A stretch of 64,000 nucleotides of DNA from the NCBI GenBank assembly GCA_023958085.1, contig JAMLGI010000005.1:1-64000 (forward strand). Reading direction: 5' to 3'. The first letter of the stretch is position 1. Each line of letters opens with the position of its first letter. The notes beneath the pieces are model-generated. The model was not told the DNA's origin. It was given only the letters and a program-made list of their open reading frames with translations, and did not search any database. The position numbers and the translations under genes were made by a program. Source of the stretch: Solirubrobacterales bacterium (lineage in GTDB: Bacteria; Actinomycetota; Thermoleophilia; Solirubrobacterales; 70-9). Shown here piece after piece: positions 34,432 through 44,513 of the stretch.

Positions 34432-35682
34432 GTGGCTGAAACGGGCGGCCCCAGGATCCTGCTCGGGGTAAGCGGCGGAATCGCCGCTTACAAGGCGGTC
34501 GAGTTCATTCGTCTGGGCGGAGCTGCCGGGTACCGGTTCCGGGTGCTGATGACCCCGGCGGCCCGCAGTTTCATCGGACCGGCGACCTTCGAAGGGATCC
34601 TCGGTGCGCCGGTTCTCACATCCGAGTTCGAACGCGATCCGATGCGTGGCTCGTTCCCCGGGGATCCGGTTCCCGGCCACGAACCGATCGGACACCTGGC
34701 CGTGGCCGAAGCCGCGGACCTTTTTCTGGTCGCGCCGGCCAGCGCCAACACGCTCGCCAAACTCGCGACCGGTCAGGCCGACTCGATCCTGACCACGGCC
34801 TTCCTCGCCTTCACCGGCCCGCGGCTGGTCGCACCCGCGATGAACGAGCGGATGTATCTCGCAGACGCGACCGTGAACAACCTCGAGACCCTGCGACGGC
34901 GCGGGGTGGAGGTGATCGAGCCCGGTTCCGGGCAGCTCGCCTCGAAGGGGGAGTTCGGGATCGGCCGGTTGCCCGAACCGACCGAACTCCTGGCCCGGGT
35001 CGAGGCCGCGATGAGCCATCCGGAACGGGATCTCCAGGGAGTGCGGATCCTGGTCACCGCCGGAGGGACCCGGGAGGCAATCGATCCGGTCCGGTTCATT
35101 GGCAATCGCTCCTCCGGCCGGATGGGCTTCGCGCTGGCCGAAGCGTCCGCCGCCCGGGGGGCCGATGTCACCCTGATCGCGGCGAACGTCAACCTGGAAA
35201 CCCCGGCCGGGGTGGAACGGATCGAGGTCGGCAGCACGGCCGAACTCGACACCGCCTGCCGGGAGCGGTTCCCGGTGAACGACGTTCTGCTGATGGCGGC
35301 GGCTCCCGCCGACTTCACGATCGCCGAGCCGGCGACGGAAAAGCTCTCGAGAGGTCAGGGGACGCTCGAACTTTCTCTGGTCGGTACCGAAGACATCCTG
35401 GCGGGACTGGCGGCTGCCAGGGACCACGGTCAGACCGTGGTCGGATTCGCCGCGCAGCACGGCGGAGACACGGTCTCGGCGGCCCGCGACAAGCTGGAGC
35501 GCAAGGGGGTTGACATGATCGTGCTCAACGATGTCTCCGACCGCAGGATCGGGTTTGACTCGGACTCGAACGAGGTGACCCTGATCGAACCCGACGGCGA
35601 AACCCACCTGGCCCGGGCCCCGAAGGTCCGGATCGCCAACCGGATCCTCGATCGCGTCTCGGTGCTGCGAGGCAGCGACTGA
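34432..35682 (+). CDS. coaBC: Bifunctional phosphopantothenoylcysteine synthetase/decarboxylase CoaBC
   Basis: CoaBC performs two steps of coenzyme A synthesis. In this 416-residue protein the N-terminal flavoprotein (CoaC) has GVSGGIAAYKAVE near residue 10, APASANTLAKLA and PAMN near 136. The C-terminal CoaB half has ILVTAGGTREAIDPVRFIGNRSSGRMG with the conserved Asn of the synthetase. The CoaC lid segment reads GQLASKGEFGIGRL near 168-181. The acid-base cysteine of E. coli Dfp (ACGDIGPGRM) is not present there. GTG start. Confidence 0.93.
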   Translation: MAETGGPRILLGVSGGIAAYKAVEFIRLGGAAGYRFRVLMTPAARSFIGPATFEGILGAPVLTSEFERDPMRGSFPGDPVPGHEPIGHLAVAEAADLFLVAPASANTLAKLATGQADSILTTAFLAFTGPRLVAPAMNERMYLADATVNNLETLRRRGVEVIEPGSGQLASKGEFGIGRLPEPTELLARVEAAMSHPERDLQGVRILVTAGGTREAIDPVRFIGNRSSGRMGFALAEASAARGADVTLIAANVNLETPAGVERIEVGSTAELDTACRERFPVNDVLLMAAAPADFTIAEPATEKLSRGQGTLELSLVGTEDILAGLAAARDHGQTVVGFAAQHGGDTVSAARDKLERKGVDMIVLNDVSDRRIGFDSDSNEVTLIEPDGETHLARAPKVRIANRILDRVSVLRGSD

Positions 35683-35685
35683 GCG

Positions 35686-36102
35686 GTGCGGGCGCTGGTT
35701 CAGCGGGTGTCCCGGGCGGCAGTCCGGGTGGAGGGACGCGAGGTGGCTGCGATCGGGCCGGGAATGCTGGTCCTGCTCGGGGTCGGCCGGGAGGACAGCC
35801 GCGAACAGGCCGAGAAGATCGCGACCCGTCTGCTCAGGCTCAGAATCTTCGAGGACGGAGAGGGGCGGATGAACGATCCGGTAGGTGAGCGTGAGGTGCT
35901 CTGCGTCAGTCAGTTCACCCTGTATGGCGACACCCGCCGCGGCAATCGCCCCGGTTGGGGGGCGGCCGCGAGCAGCGACCAGGCCCGGCCGCTCTACCAG
36001 TTGGTCTGTGACCGGCTTGGGGCGGCCCGGGGCGTGTTCGGTGCCCGGATGGAGGTTGAGTTGGTCAATGATGGTCCGGTAACGGTGTCCCTCGAGACCT
36101 GA
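35686..36102 (+). CDS. dtd: D-aminoacyl-tRNA deacylase
   Basis: Dtd removes D-amino acids wrongly attached to tRNA. The 138-residue protein has the two family motifs at the active site: SQFTLYGD near 81 and the C-terminal NDGPVT. GTG start at 35686, 3 nt after the coaBC stop. It ends the mihF-led gene group; an independent promoter for rimP follows within 40 nt. Confidence 0.92.
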   Translation: MRALVQRVSRAAVRVEGREVAAIGPGMLVLLGVGREDSREQAEKIATRLLRLRIFEDGEGRMNDPVGEREVLCVSQFTLYGDTRRGNRPGWGAAASSDQARPLYQLVCDRLGAARGVFGARMEVELVNDGPVTVSLET

Positions 36103-36139
36103 CCGCCGAGCGCCGGCTCGGCCGCCCGGGGGCACCAAC

Positions 36140-36168
36140 TTGGCCCCGGGGCTGGTTCGGGCTATACT
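36140..36168 (+). promoter_or_regulatory. Promoter of the rimP-nusA-infB operon
   Basis: TTGGCC (36140-36145) and TATACT (36163-36168) are separated by 17 bp, the best -35/-10 pair I see in the window. Transcription would start near 36175, before the leader terminator. Confidence 0.65.
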
Positions 36169-36195
36169 GCTTGAAAGCTTTTCAGTAGTGCCGAG

Positions 36196-36220
36196 AAGTG
36201 GGCTCCGCCCGCTTTTTTTT
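36196..36220 (+). terminator. Intrinsic terminator in the rimP-nusA leader
   Basis: AAGTGGGC (36196-36203) and GCCCGCTT (36207-36214) make an 8-bp stem with a 3-nt loop followed by at least six further T. It lies only ~20 nt after the predicted transcription start and 35 nt before rimP. It would stop most transcripts of the operon, so it is likely a regulated attenuator. NusA, encoded downstream, stimulates pausing and intrinsic termination and could close a feedback loop. Confidence 0.8.
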
Positions 36221-36254
36221 GGCCCCTGTACCGGAAGTTCGTTTGATTACAGCG

Positions 36255-36692
36255 ATGAAACCAGCCCCAGAATTGATCGAAAGCAGGCTCGCCGAGCTCG
36301 ATCCCGCGATCGAGTTTCTGGCCATTGAGCCGTCGGGTCCCGACGGGTTTCGCCTGGTGCTGGATCATCCGGACGGGGTCACTCTCGAGCTCTGTGAACG
36401 GGTGACCGGGAGCTTTCCCGACCTGCTCGCGGAACACGCCCTGGAAGTTGCCTCGCCGGGACCCGAGCGTCCCCTCACCAACCCCTCGCATTTCGAGCGG
36501 TTCAGGGGGCGGCGGGCGAAGGTGACCACCCTGGCGCCGATCGATGGTCGGCGCAACTTCACGGGGACGATCATGGAGGCCGACCCGGACACGGTCGGGA
36601 TCGAGTGTGACGCTACCCTTTTCCGGATCCCGCACGATGACATCAAGCGGGCCCATCTCGTGCCCGAAACCCCAGAAGGAGCAGCCAAGTGA
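36255..36692 (+). CDS. rimP: Ribosome maturation factor RimP
   Basis: RimP assists late assembly of the 30S subunit. The 145-residue protein has the RimP signature LEVASPGPERPLTNPSHF. This is followed by RFRGRRAKVTT in the C-terminal SH3-like domain. The ATG at 36255 is preferred, as upstream codons run through the leader terminator. The stop overlaps the GTG of nusA (GTGA). Promoter and attenuator lie directly upstream. Confidence 0.9.
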   Translation: MKPAPELIESRLAELDPAIEFLAIEPSGPDGFRLVLDHPDGVTLELCERVTGSFPDLLAEHALEVASPGPERPLTNPSHFERFRGRRAKVTTLAPIDGRRNFTGTIMEADPDTVGIECDATLFRIPHDDIKRAHLVPETPEGAAK

Positions 36693-38218
36693 GCCAAGAG
36701 ATCGTCGATGCGGTGAGGGTGCTGGAACAGGAGAAGGGAATCTCGGCCGACACCCTGATGGACGCGCTCGAGGATGCGCTTCTCTCGGCCTACCGCAAGA
36801 GCCCCGGCGCGGCCCGGTACGCGACGGTCGATCTCGACCACGAGACCGGCGATTTCCGGGTCTACGAGTTGATCCTGCCGCCGGACCTCGAGGAGAAGCT
36901 GCTGGAGGACGCGATCGCCGGTCAGGAACGCGAGATCGATCCCGAGACCGGTGAGTACCGGGAGCCGGAAGAACCCGAGATCGACAAGGAGCTGCTCGAG
37001 CCGTACCGTGACCAGATCGAGACCCGGGATGTTACCCCGGACGGATTCGGCCGGATCGCGGCCCAGACCGCCAAGCAGGTGATCTACCAGCGGATCCGCG
37101 AAGCGGAACGGCAGATGATGTACGAAGAGTTCCAGGACCGGGTCGGCGAACTGATCACCGGCCTGATCCAGCAGTCCGACAAGCGCTACACCCTGGTCCA
37201 GTTGCGGGAACGGGTGGAGGCTCTGCTACCCAAGTCGGAGCAGGTCTACAGTGAGCGTTACGACCACGGGACCCGGATCAAGGCCGTGATAACCGACGTC
37301 TCGGACTCGACCAAGGGACCGAGCATCGTGGTGTCTCGCCGGAGTCCGGAGCTGATCAAGGGACTGTTCGAGCTGGAGGTGCCCGAGATCGCCGACCGGC
37401 TGGTCGAGATCGTCGGAGTTGCCCGTGAGCCCGGCTACCGTTCAAAGATCGCGGTCGTTTCCCATGCGGACGGAGTTGATCCGGTCGGGGCCTGTGTCGG
37501 CCCGCGCGGATCCAGGGTGCGCATGGTCGTCTCCGAACTGCGGGGCGAAAAGATCGACATCATCCCCTACAACGAGGAACCCGCCCGATTTGTGGCCAAG
37601 GCACTTTCCCCGGCCCGGGTGCGCGAGGTCCTGGTCGACGACGAGGACATGCAGGCAACCGTGATCGTCCCGGACGACCAGCTTTCCCTGGCGATCGGTC
37701 GTGACGGCCAGAACGCACGTCTCGCTGCCCGCCTTACCGGTTGGCGGGTCGACATCAAGTCGGAGTCGGATTTCGCCAGAGAAGAGAGCCAGGAGGAGTA
37801 CGAGGGCGAAGAGGCCTTTGACGGTCGCTGCCTGGCCGTGCTCTCGAGCGGACGCCGGTGCTCGAATGCCGCGATTGGCGGCTCCACCTTCTGCGGGCTG
37901 CCCCAGCACCAGGCGCTGGTCCGGTTCTCAACCAACCAGGTGGATGTCCTGAACTCGCTCGGCGAGGGTGAGATCGAGCTTCTGGCCGACCCCGATGCCG
38001 ACGAGGCAGCCGTGTCGGCCATCGCTGCCGATGCGGAGGCGGGTTTCGTCGAAGCCGAGGAGTCACAGCCGGAGGCGGCGGCCGAGGACGACACCACCCC
38101 GGAACAGACCGCGGACCCCGAAGGGGAGTCCGGCGGGACCGAAGAAGAGCCGGCAGCGTCGGAGGATGAGCCCGGCGACCAGCCGATCGAGGCGGAAGAA
38201 GAGGTCCAGGACGAGTGA
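36689..38218 (+). CDS. nusA: Transcription factor NusA with C-terminal zinc-knuckle-like extension
   Basis: NusA binds RNA polymerase and nascent RNA and modulates pausing, termination and antitermination. The 509-residue protein has the N-terminal RNAP-binding domain, an S1 domain, and two KH domains ([18 protein letters not shown] and [18 protein letters not shown]). After residue ~375 it departs from standard NusA. C381, C391, C402 and H407 form a C-x9-C-x10-C-x4-H pattern with the sequence [20 protein letters not shown] in between. This resembles short zinc knuckles of the DUF5763 type. A ~95-residue acidic Glu/Asp/Pro-rich tail follows. No ylxR gene separates it from infB. GTG start, GTGA overlap on both sides. 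Confidence 0.93.
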   Translation: MSQEIVDAVRVLEQEKGISADTLMDALEDALLSAYRKSPGAARYATVDLDHETGDFRVYELILPPDLEEKLLEDAIAGQEREIDPETGEYREPEEPEIDKELLEPYRDQIETRDVTPDGFGRIAAQTAKQVIYQRIREAERQMMYEEFQDRVGELITGLIQQSDKRYTLVQLRERVEALLPKSEQVYSERYDHGTRIKAVITDVSDSTKGPSIVVSRRSPELIKGLFELEVPEIADRLVEIVGVAREPGYRSKIAVVSHADGVDPVGACVGPRGSRVRMVVSELRGEKIDIIPYNEEPARFVAKALSPARVREVLVDDEDMQATVIVPDDQLSLAIGRDGQNARLAARLTGWRVDIKSESDFAREESQEEYEGEEAFDGRCLAVLSSGRRCSNAAIGGSTFCGLPQHQALVRFSTNQVDVLNSLGEGEIELLADPDADEAAVSAIAADAEAGFVEAEESQPEAAAEDDTTPEQTADPEGESGGTEEEPAASEDEPGDQPIEAEEEVQDE

Positions 38219-40638
38219 GCAAGAAACGCGTTCATGAAATTGCGAAAGCCCGGGGGATCTCCAGCAAGGAGGTGATCCAGGCCCTCGAGGCGGCCGGGGT
38301 CAGTGGCAAGGTGGCCGCATCCAGCGTCGAGGTCGATGTCGCCGAGCAGGCACTGAAGGGTGCCGGCGGGTCGGCCCCCGCCGCAAAGCCAAAGGCGGCA
38401 GGGTCGAAGCCGACCAAAGCCAAGGCGGCCCCGAAAGCGTCTCGCTCCAAGGCCGACAAGCCGAAGACCGGGAAGGCCCGTGCTGCGACGAAGCCGGCAT
38501 CCGGCGCCGCAGGACCCGGCGCAAAGGATGTCAAGCCGTCCCCGGCCCCACGCCAGGGGGGCAGCCCGGACCAGAAGCCCCCGGCCCGGCCGGCCAAGCC
38601 GAAGACGATCCTCAAGTCAGGCTCGATGGTCGAACCGGGCTCGGATCGGCGCCAGAAGCCCGCTCACCCTGCGAGCAGGCCCAAGCCCGGAGCCAAGCCG
38701 GTCCGTCCCGGCGGTGCCCCCGGCAAGAAGCGCCGCCGGGTTGTGATCGACTCGCAGGCCTCGCGCCGGGAACATACCGGCGGCCCGCCCCCCCAGCGCC
38801 CGCCCCGGCGACGCGGTGGACGTCGCCGCAAGCCGGTCCTCGACGAACCGACACCGGTCACCACCGACCCCGAGGTGCCCCAGGCGACCAAGGTCAACTC
38901 CGGAATAACTGTCCGGGCCCTGGCAGAACTGCTCGGCCTCAGCTCGGCAGAGCTGATCAAGAAGCTGATGATGATGGGCGAGATGGCCACGCTCACCCAG
39001 ACCCTGACCGACGACTCGGTCAAGGCGATCGCCGATGAGTACAGCCGCGAGATCGAGATCGTCTCGGCAGCCGAGGAGGAGACCCCGGCCCCGGAGTTCG
39101 ACGATAGCGACGAGGAGCTGGTCGATCGTCCGCCGGTGATCACGATCATGGGACACGTTGACCACGGCAAGACGTCGCTTCTGGACGCCATCCGTGAATC
39201 AGAGGTCGCCGCCGGCGAAGCGGGGGGGATCACCCAGCACATCGGGGCCTACCAGGTCCACCACGGTGATCACACGATCACCTTCCTCGACACTCCGGGC
39301 CACGAGGCCTTCACCGCGATGCGGGCCCGCGGGGCCCAGGTGACCGACGTCGCCGTGATCGTGGTCGCGGCCGACGACGGGGTGATGCCCCAGACCCGGG
39401 AAGCGATCGATCACGCCCGGGCCGCGGATGTGCCGATCCTGATCGCGGTAAACAAGATCGACAAGGAAGGCGCCCAGCCGGACCGCATCCGGACCGAGTT
39501 GGCCGGGGAGGGGCTGAACCCCGAGGACTGGGGTGGAGACACCGTCTACTGCGACGTGTCTGCCAAGACCCGACAGGGTCTGGAGAACCTGCTTGACATG
39601 ATCATCCTGGTGACCGAGCTCGAGGAGCTCGTCGCCAATCCCGATGCGGAGGCTTCGGGATCGGTGATCGAGTCCCAACTCGATCCCGGCCGGGGTCCGG
39701 TGGTTTCGGTGCTTGTCCAGCGCGGCACCCTGAGAATCGGGGACGCGGCTGTGGCCGGCCCGGTCTGGGGCAAGGTTCGCGCGATGCTCGACTACCGGGG
39801 CGAGAAGGTGACCGAAGCGGTTCCCGGGATGCCGGTCGAGGTGCTCGGATTCGAGGGCGTGTGTGACGCGGGCGAGTTCGTACAGGTGGTGGAGAACGAG
39901 CGCCGGGCGCGACAGATGGCCCAGGAGCGGGTGAACCGGCTCAAGGCCGAATCGATCGCTCGCCGCCAGGCCCGCAAGGTCAGCCTCGACGAGATCTTCG
40001 CCCAGGCCCAGACCGGTGATCTCAAGGAACTGAACATCGTGCTCAAGAGCGATGTCGCCGGTTCGCTCGAAGCGCTCCAGGACGAGATCGCCAAGGTACC
40101 CCAGGAGCAGGTCTCGATCAACATCATCCGTGCCCAGACCGGTGGCATCTCGGAGTCCGACGTGATGCTGGCCTCGGCTTCGAACGCGATCATCATCGGA
40201 TTCAACGTCCGGCCGCTGGCCGACGCCCGTCGTGCCGCCCGCGCCGAAGGCGTCGATGTGCGGACCTACTCGGTGATCTACAAGATCACCGAGGAACTCC
40301 GGAACGCGATGGAGGGAATGCTCGACACGGTCGAGGTCGAGGACTCGCTCGGCGAGGCCGAGGTTCGAGAGGTGTTCAAGGCGTCGAAGGTCGGCCGGAT
40401 CGCCGGCTGTGTGGTTACCGAGGGAAGGATCCAGCGGGACGCCTCGGTGCGGTTGGTGCGCGAGGGAACGGTCGTCTGGACCGGCACCCTGGACTCGCTG
40501 CGCCGCTTCAAGGATGCCGTGCAGACTGTCGAGGAAGGTCAGGACTGCGGAATCGTGCTCGACGGGTATGCCGACGTAAAGGTCGGCGACATGCTCGAGT
40601 TCTTCTCGACCCGCCAGGTCGAACAGACTCTGGGCTAG
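38215..40638 (+). CDS. infB: Translation initiation factor IF-2
   Basis: IF-2 delivers initiator tRNA to the 30S subunit and promotes subunit joining by GTP hydrolysis. The 807-residue protein starts with an IF2_N helical unit ([20 protein letters not shown]). About 190 residues of Ala/Lys/Pro-rich disordered sequence follow, then a second IF2_N module near 225-280. The G domain has GHVDHGKT from 313, DTPGHEAF and NKID. Domains II-IV complete the protein. The GTG start overlaps the nusA stop (GTGA). Confidence 0.97.
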   Translation: MSKKRVHEIAKARGISSKEVIQALEAAGVSGKVAASSVEVDVAEQALKGAGGSAPAAKPKAAGSKPTKAKAAPKASRSKADKPKTGKARAATKPASGAAGPGAKDVKPSPAPRQGGSPDQKPPARPAKPKTILKSGSMVEPGSDRRQKPAHPASRPKPGAKPVRPGGAPGKKRRRVVIDSQASRREHTGGPPPQRPPRRRGGRRRKPVLDEPTPVTTDPEVPQATKVNSGITVRALAELLGLSSAELIKKLMMMGEMATLTQTLTDDSVKAIADEYSREIEIVSAAEEETPAPEFDDSDEELVDRPPVITIMGHVDHGKTSLLDAIRESEVAAGEAGGITQHIGAYQVHHGDHTITFLDTPGHEAFTAMRARGAQVTDVAVIVVAADDGVMPQTREAIDHARAADVPILIAVNKIDKEGAQPDRIRTELAGEGLNPEDWGGDTVYCDVSAKTRQGLENLLDMIILVTELEELVANPDAEASGSVIESQLDPGRGPVVSVLVQRGTLRIGDAAVAGPVWGKVRAMLDYRGEKVTEAVPGMPVEVLGFEGVCDAGEFVQVVENERRARQMAQERVNRLKAESIARRQARKVSLDEIFAQAQTGDLKELNIVLKSDVAGSLEALQDEIAKVPQEQVSINIIRAQTGGISESDVMLASASNAIIIGFNVRPLADARRAARAEGVDVRTYSVIYKITEELRNAMEGMLDTVEVEDSLGEAEVREVFKASKVGRIAGCVVTEGRIQRDASVRLVREGTVVWTGTLDSLRRFKDAVQTVEEGQDCGIVLDGYADVKVGDMLEFFSTRQVEQTLG

Positions 40639-40646
40639 GAACTGCC

Positions 40647-41021
40647 ATGTCCGGCCGCATGAGACGGGTCAACCAGGTCCTTCGGGAGGTGATCAGCGGT
40701 GCGATCACATCCGACCTCGGCGATCCTCGGCTCGAAATGACCACCGTGACCGCAGTGGATACCACCCCGGACCTCCAGTACGCCAAGGTGTACATCACCT
40801 CGCTCGGGGACGAGGAGTCCCGGGGTGAAGCCCTGGCGGCCCTCCGAAGTGCCCACAACATTCTTCAGGCGCGGATCGCCTCCGAGGTGAGGATCAAGCG
40901 AACTCCGGCCCTGACCTTCGTCTACGACGAATCGGTCGAATCGGGGATGAGGATCGACGCTCTGCTCGAGGCCGGCATGGAAACCCCGGCAGCGGGACCG
41001 GACGAGGACGGGAGACCATGA
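40647..41021 (+). CDS. rbfA: 30S ribosome-binding factor RbfA
   Basis: RbfA is a cold-shock and assembly factor that binds immature 30S subunits. The 124-residue KH-like protein shows the family pattern RMRRVNQVLREVISGAI, then YAKVYITSLGDEE, and ALRSAHNILQARIASEVRIKRTPALTFVYDESVE. ATG 40647 lies 8 nt after infB. It overlaps nrnA by ATGA. Confidence 0.95.
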   Translation: MSGRMRRVNQVLREVISGAITSDLGDPRLEMTTVTAVDTTPDLQYAKVYITSLGDEESRGEALAALRSAHNILQARIASEVRIKRTPALTFVYDESVESGMRIDALLEAGMETPAAGPDEDGRP

Positions 41022-42040
41022 ACGCCCCGTCCGGTGGCGAGGTACGGGTGAGCGGCGACCTTCAGGCGGTGGCCGACCTGATCCGGGACAACAGCAAGTT
41101 TCTGCTCACCACCCATGAAGGGCCGGACGGCGACGCTCTCGGCTCGCTGCTTGGCATGCACCACCTGCTCGAAACACTCGGCCGGGACTCGGTTCCGTTC
41201 CTTGCCGCCAAGGAGTTCCCGCTGCCGGTCGAATACCGGCACATCCGACTGGACGGCGTCTTCCATGAACCCCCGGCCGATCTGCGGGACCGGGTGGTGA
41301 TCTTCCTCGACTGCGGCAACATCGACCGGATGCCGGTGGACTTCCTCAAGTCCGGCGGCCGACTGGTGGTCAACATCGACCACCACCACGACAACACCGA
41401 GTTCGGAGATGTGAACTTCGTCAACTCCGGTGCGTCCTGCACCGCCGAGATCGTGTACGAACTCGCCCGGCTGCTCGACGTGCGGATCTCTCCGGAACTG
41501 GCGAGAAGTCTCTACATCGGGATCGTCACCGACACCGGCAAGTTCATGTACGACGCAACCACCGCCCACACCCATCGGGTCGCGGCCGACCTGATCGAGG
41601 CCGGGGTGGAGGTCGATGACGTGAACCGGCGGCTCTACGAATCGATGCCGCTCGAGAAGCTCAGACTCCTGAGCCGCGCGATCTCCAAGATCGAGATTCT
41701 CGCCGGGGGCGATCTGGTGATCAGCTACCTGACCGAGGCCGACTACCGCGAGGCCGGAGCCGGCGAGGAGATGACCGAGGGGATCATCGACCATCTGCGC
41801 TCGATCGAGGGGGTCAGGGTGGCCGCAATGGTCCGTGATCAGGTGAGCCGTGGTCACGCCCGGCGCAAGGTGAGCCTCCGGGCGGCCGATGACCGGACCG
41901 ACGTCTCGGCAGTTGCCCGGTTCTTCGGAGGCGGCGGTCACGTCCGGGCGGCCGGCTGTTCGACCGACCTCGAGATCGACGAGTTCACCGCCGAGGTCGT
42001 CCGCCTGATCGCGGAGCAGGCGGCCGGCGACGAGCGGTAG
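41018..42040 (+). CDS. nrnA: DHH/DHHA1 oligoribonuclease/pAp phosphatase NrnA
   Basis: NrnA degrades very short RNAs and dephosphorylates 3'-phosphoadenosine 5'-phosphate. The 340-residue protein has the DHH motif IDHHHDNTEFGDVNFV, preceded by FLLTTHEGPDGDALGSLLG and FLDCGN. The DHHA1 end is RFFGGGGHVRAAGC. It stands between rbfA and truB, a common order in actinobacteria. Confidence 0.93.
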   Translation: MNAPSGGEVRVSGDLQAVADLIRDNSKFLLTTHEGPDGDALGSLLGMHHLLETLGRDSVPFLAAKEFPLPVEYRHIRLDGVFHEPPADLRDRVVIFLDCGNIDRMPVDFLKSGGRLVVNIDHHHDNTEFGDVNFVNSGASCTAEIVYELARLLDVRISPELARSLYIGIVTDTGKFMYDATTAHTHRVAADLIEAGVEVDDVNRRLYESMPLEKLRLLSRAISKIEILAGGDLVISYLTEADYREAGAGEEMTEGIIDHLRSIEGVRVAAMVRDQVSRGHARRKVSLRAADDRTDVSAVARFFGGGGHVRAAGCSTDLEIDEFTAEVVRLIAEQAAGDER

Positions 42041-42047
42041 GGCAGAG

Positions 42048-42869
42048 GTGGATCCGACCACGCAGGCGACCGGAGTGCTGGTTGTCGACAAGCCGGCCGG
42101 GGTCACTTCGCACGATGTGGTCGCCCGGATCAGGAGGGAGACGGGAGTGAAGGTCGGGCATGCCGGCACCCTGGACCCGTTCGCGACCGGGGTCCTGCTG
42201 GTGCTCCTGGGCCGCGCAACCCGACTGCAGCGTTACCTGATGGACCAGCCGAAGACCTACGAAGCCACGGCCCGACTGGGCTGGCGGTCGAGTACCGGAG
42301 ATCCCGATGGTGTCCTGACCGAGACCGGCCGGATCCCGGGCGATCTCGCCCTGCCGACCGGGACGATCCGGCAGATGGTGCCGATGACCTCCGCGGTGAA
42401 GGTCGCGGGTGAGCGCCTCTATCGGCGGGCCCATCGGGGCGAGCACCAGGAGGATCGTCCGGTTCGTGAGGTCAGCGTGTACCGGGCGGAACTGCTCGAA
42501 TCCGGCCGTGGCGAGGCCCGGTATCGGGTCGAAGTCAGCGCCGGAACCTACGTGCGGACTCTGATCGAGACGCTCGGGGATGCCTACTGTTCCGCCTTGA
42601 GGAGGACCGCGGTCGGACCGATCGGGATTGATCGGGCGGGTGACCTGCTCGGTCCCGCCGAGGCCCTCTCCTTCCTGCCCCGGGCTGTGCTCAACGAGGC
42701 CCAGGCCCGGGACATCGGGCACGGACGAACCCTGCCGATCGCGGAACTCGAGCTTCCCGGGGACCGGCCGGGCGGGTTGGCTCTGGTGCACCGGGATAAC
42801 CTGATCGCAGTGGCCCATCGAAGCGGCGAAGAGATCAGGCCTGATGTCGTCCTGGAGCCGGTCCAGTGA
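42048..42869 (+). CDS. truB: tRNA pseudouridine(55) synthase TruB
   Basis: TruB makes pseudouridine 55 in the T loop of tRNAs. The 273-residue protein has the catalytic aspartate D43 in GHAGTLDPFATGVL and the family start VLVVDKPAGVTSHDVV. The later YEATARLGW and SAGTYVRTLIETLG segments match, and a short PUA-like C-terminus is present. GTG start at 42048; overlaps ribF by GTGA. Confidence 0.95.
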   Translation: MDPTTQATGVLVVDKPAGVTSHDVVARIRRETGVKVGHAGTLDPFATGVLLVLLGRATRLQRYLMDQPKTYEATARLGWRSSTGDPDGVLTETGRIPGDLALPTGTIRQMVPMTSAVKVAGERLYRRAHRGEHQEDRPVREVSVYRAELLESGRGEARYRVEVSAGTYVRTLIETLGDAYCSALRRTAVGPIGIDRAGDLLGPAEALSFLPRAVLNEAQARDIGHGRTLPIAELELPGDRPGGLALVHRDNLIAVAHRSGEEIRPDVVLEPVQ

Positions 42870-43750
42870 TCAAGGTCACTCCGCTCTACGAGGCGGAACC
42901 GCGCCCACGCAGAGTTGCAATCGGTACCTTCGACGGGGTACACGTCGGTCATCGTGCCGTGATCGCCGGGGCCGACACCGTGCTCACCTTCGAACCTCAT
43001 CCCGTGGCGGTGCTGAACCCGGCTGCCGCACCGAAACTGATCATGCCGTTCGAGGTCAAGCGAGACGTGCTGGACGGTCTCGGAATCAGGGAGATGATCG
43101 TGATCCCGTTCGACCGCGAGTTCACCCGGATCACGGCCGAAGAGTTCATCGATCAGATCATCATCGAACGGCTCGCGGCCACCGAGGTCTCGGTCGGGGA
43201 GAACTTCCGGTTCGGGACCAGGGCAAAGGGGACGCCGGAGATGCTTGCCGAGCGCGAGCAGTTCGTGACCAGGGTGGAACCGCTGGTCGAGGTCGACGGT
43301 GAGACCGTGTCCTCGACCCGGATCCGGGCCCTGGTGGCTGCCGGGGAGATGGCCGAGGCGCGACGCTGTCTCGGGGTGCCGTTCATGGTTGAAGGAACCG
43401 TCGTCAGCGGCGACCAGCGAGGTCGTGAGCTGGGGTTTCCGACCGCCAACATCGTTCCCGACGACCGTCTCGTCAGCCCCGGGCACGGGGTGTATGCGGC
43501 GTTTGCCGACGGTCTTCCGGCGGCGGTGAATATCGGGGTCAGGCCGACCTTCGAGACCGGTCGCGGTGTGTTGATCGAGGCCTATCTCCTCGACCAGGAG
43601 ATCGATCTTTACGGGCGCACCCTGAGAATCGCGTTCGTGGAGAGGCTCCGGGGTGAACGGCGATTCGAATCTCCGGAGGCGCTGGTTGCCCAGATGAAGC
43701 TCGACGCGGAGAAGACCCGGGCCGTCTGTGGTAGCTTCCAGCGGCCGTGA
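42866..43750 (+). CDS. ribF: Bifunctional riboflavin kinase/FAD synthetase RibF
   Basis: RibF converts riboflavin to FMN and then FAD. The 294-residue protein has the FAD-synthetase nucleotidyltransferase motif [14 protein letters not shown] near 19 and the [12 protein letters not shown] segment. The riboflavin-kinase domain has [11 protein letters not shown] and [23 protein letters not shown] start within a GTGA overlap with truB. It is followed by rpsO, a typical arrangement. Confidence 0.95.
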   Translation: MIKVTPLYEAEPRPRRVAIGTFDGVHVGHRAVIAGADTVLTFEPHPVAVLNPAAAPKLIMPFEVKRDVLDGLGIREMIVIPFDREFTRITAEEFIDQIIIERLAATEVSVGENFRFGTRAKGTPEMLAEREQFVTRVEPLVEVDGETVSSTRIRALVAAGEMAEARRCLGVPFMVEGTVVSGDQRGRELGFPTANIVPDDRLVSPGHGVYAAFADGLPAAVNIGVRPTFETGRGVLIEAYLLDQEIDLYGRTLRIAFVERLRGERRFESPEALVAQMKLDAEKTRAVCGSFQRP

Positions 43751-43796
43751 CCGGGACCCGGAGCGGTCCCGAAACAAGGAAAGACCAAAAAGACTT

Positions 43797-44066
43797 ATGA
43801 CTCTCACCAAAGAAACCAAAGCCGACCTGGTCAGCAAGTACGGCAAGAAGGACGGGGACACCGGTTCGACCGAGGTCCAGGTGGCGCTGCTCACCGAACG
43901 AATCAACGATCTGACCGAGCACCTCCGTGACCACGGCAAGGACCATCACTCCCGCCGGGGGCTCCTGATGCTGGTCGGAAAGCGTCGACGCCTGCTGCGC
44001 TACCTCGAACGCAACGACCTCGAGCGTTACCGCGCTCTGGTCGCGGATCTCGGCCTGCGCCATTGA
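43797..44066 (+). CDS. rpsO: 30S ribosomal protein S15
   Basis: An 89-residue S15 that binds the central domain of 16S rRNA. Family landmarks are [24 protein letters not shown] and [21 protein letters not shown]. The ATG at 43797 has AAGGAAAG upstream. The stop overlaps the TTG start of a peroxiredoxin gene (TTGA). Confidence 0.97.
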   Translation: MTLTKETKADLVSKYGKKDGDTGSTEVQVALLTERINDLTEHLRDHGKDHHSRRGLLMLVGKRRRLLRYLERNDLERYRALVADLGLRH

Positions 44067-44512
44067 TCGAGACCGGCGCCCGGGCGCCCGGTTTCACTCT
44101 CGCCGACCACACCGGACGCGAGGTATCGCTCGACGACTTCACCGGCCGCCGGGTCCTGCTCGCCTTCTATCCGCTTGATTTCAGCCCGGTCTGCTCCGAC
44201 CAGATGACCCTCTACCGGCGACTGAAGCCGGAGCTCGAAGCGGCCGGGGTGACCCTGATCGGAATCTCGGTCGACTCGGCCTTCGCCCACAAGGCGTTCC
44301 GCGACCAGCTCGACCTCGACATCGCCCTGCTGGCCGACTTCGAGCCGAAAGGGGCCGTGGCGCGGTCCTACGGTGCCTACATCGATGGCGCCGGCCACTC
44401 CAACCGTTCCCTGGTCCTGATCGGGGCAGACGGCACCGTCGAGTGGGTCTACGAAACCGGGACGCCGCTCGAAATCCCCCCGCCCGACCTGCTGATCGAA
44501 GCAATCTCCTAG
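44063..44512 (+). CDS. Peroxiredoxin (AhpE/Bcp-like)
   Basis: A 149-residue thioredoxin-fold peroxidase that reduces hydroperoxides. The peroxidatic cysteine is C44 in [13 protein letters not shown], and no second cysteine is present, so it is a one-Cys enzyme that needs an outside thiol. The N-terminus [16 protein letters not shown] is typical. The TTG start at 44063 sits in a TTGA overlap with rpsO, so it is translated with the ribosomal-protein operon. A large inverted repeat follows its stop. Confidence 0.9.
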   Translation: MIETGARAPGFTLADHTGREVSLDDFTGRRVLLAFYPLDFSPVCSDQMTLYRRLKPELEAAGVTLIGISVDSAFAHKAFRDQLDLDIALLADFEPKGAVARSYGAYIDGAGHSNRSLVLIGADGTVEWVYETGTPLEIPPPDLLIEAIS

Positions 44513-44513
44513 C

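Noticed and set aside
34195-36138. 647-codon open frame on the minus strand
   Set aside because: It is antisense to coaBC and dtd, has no recognisable domain and biased Arg/Gly/Pro composition, typical of shadow frames in GC-rich DNA.
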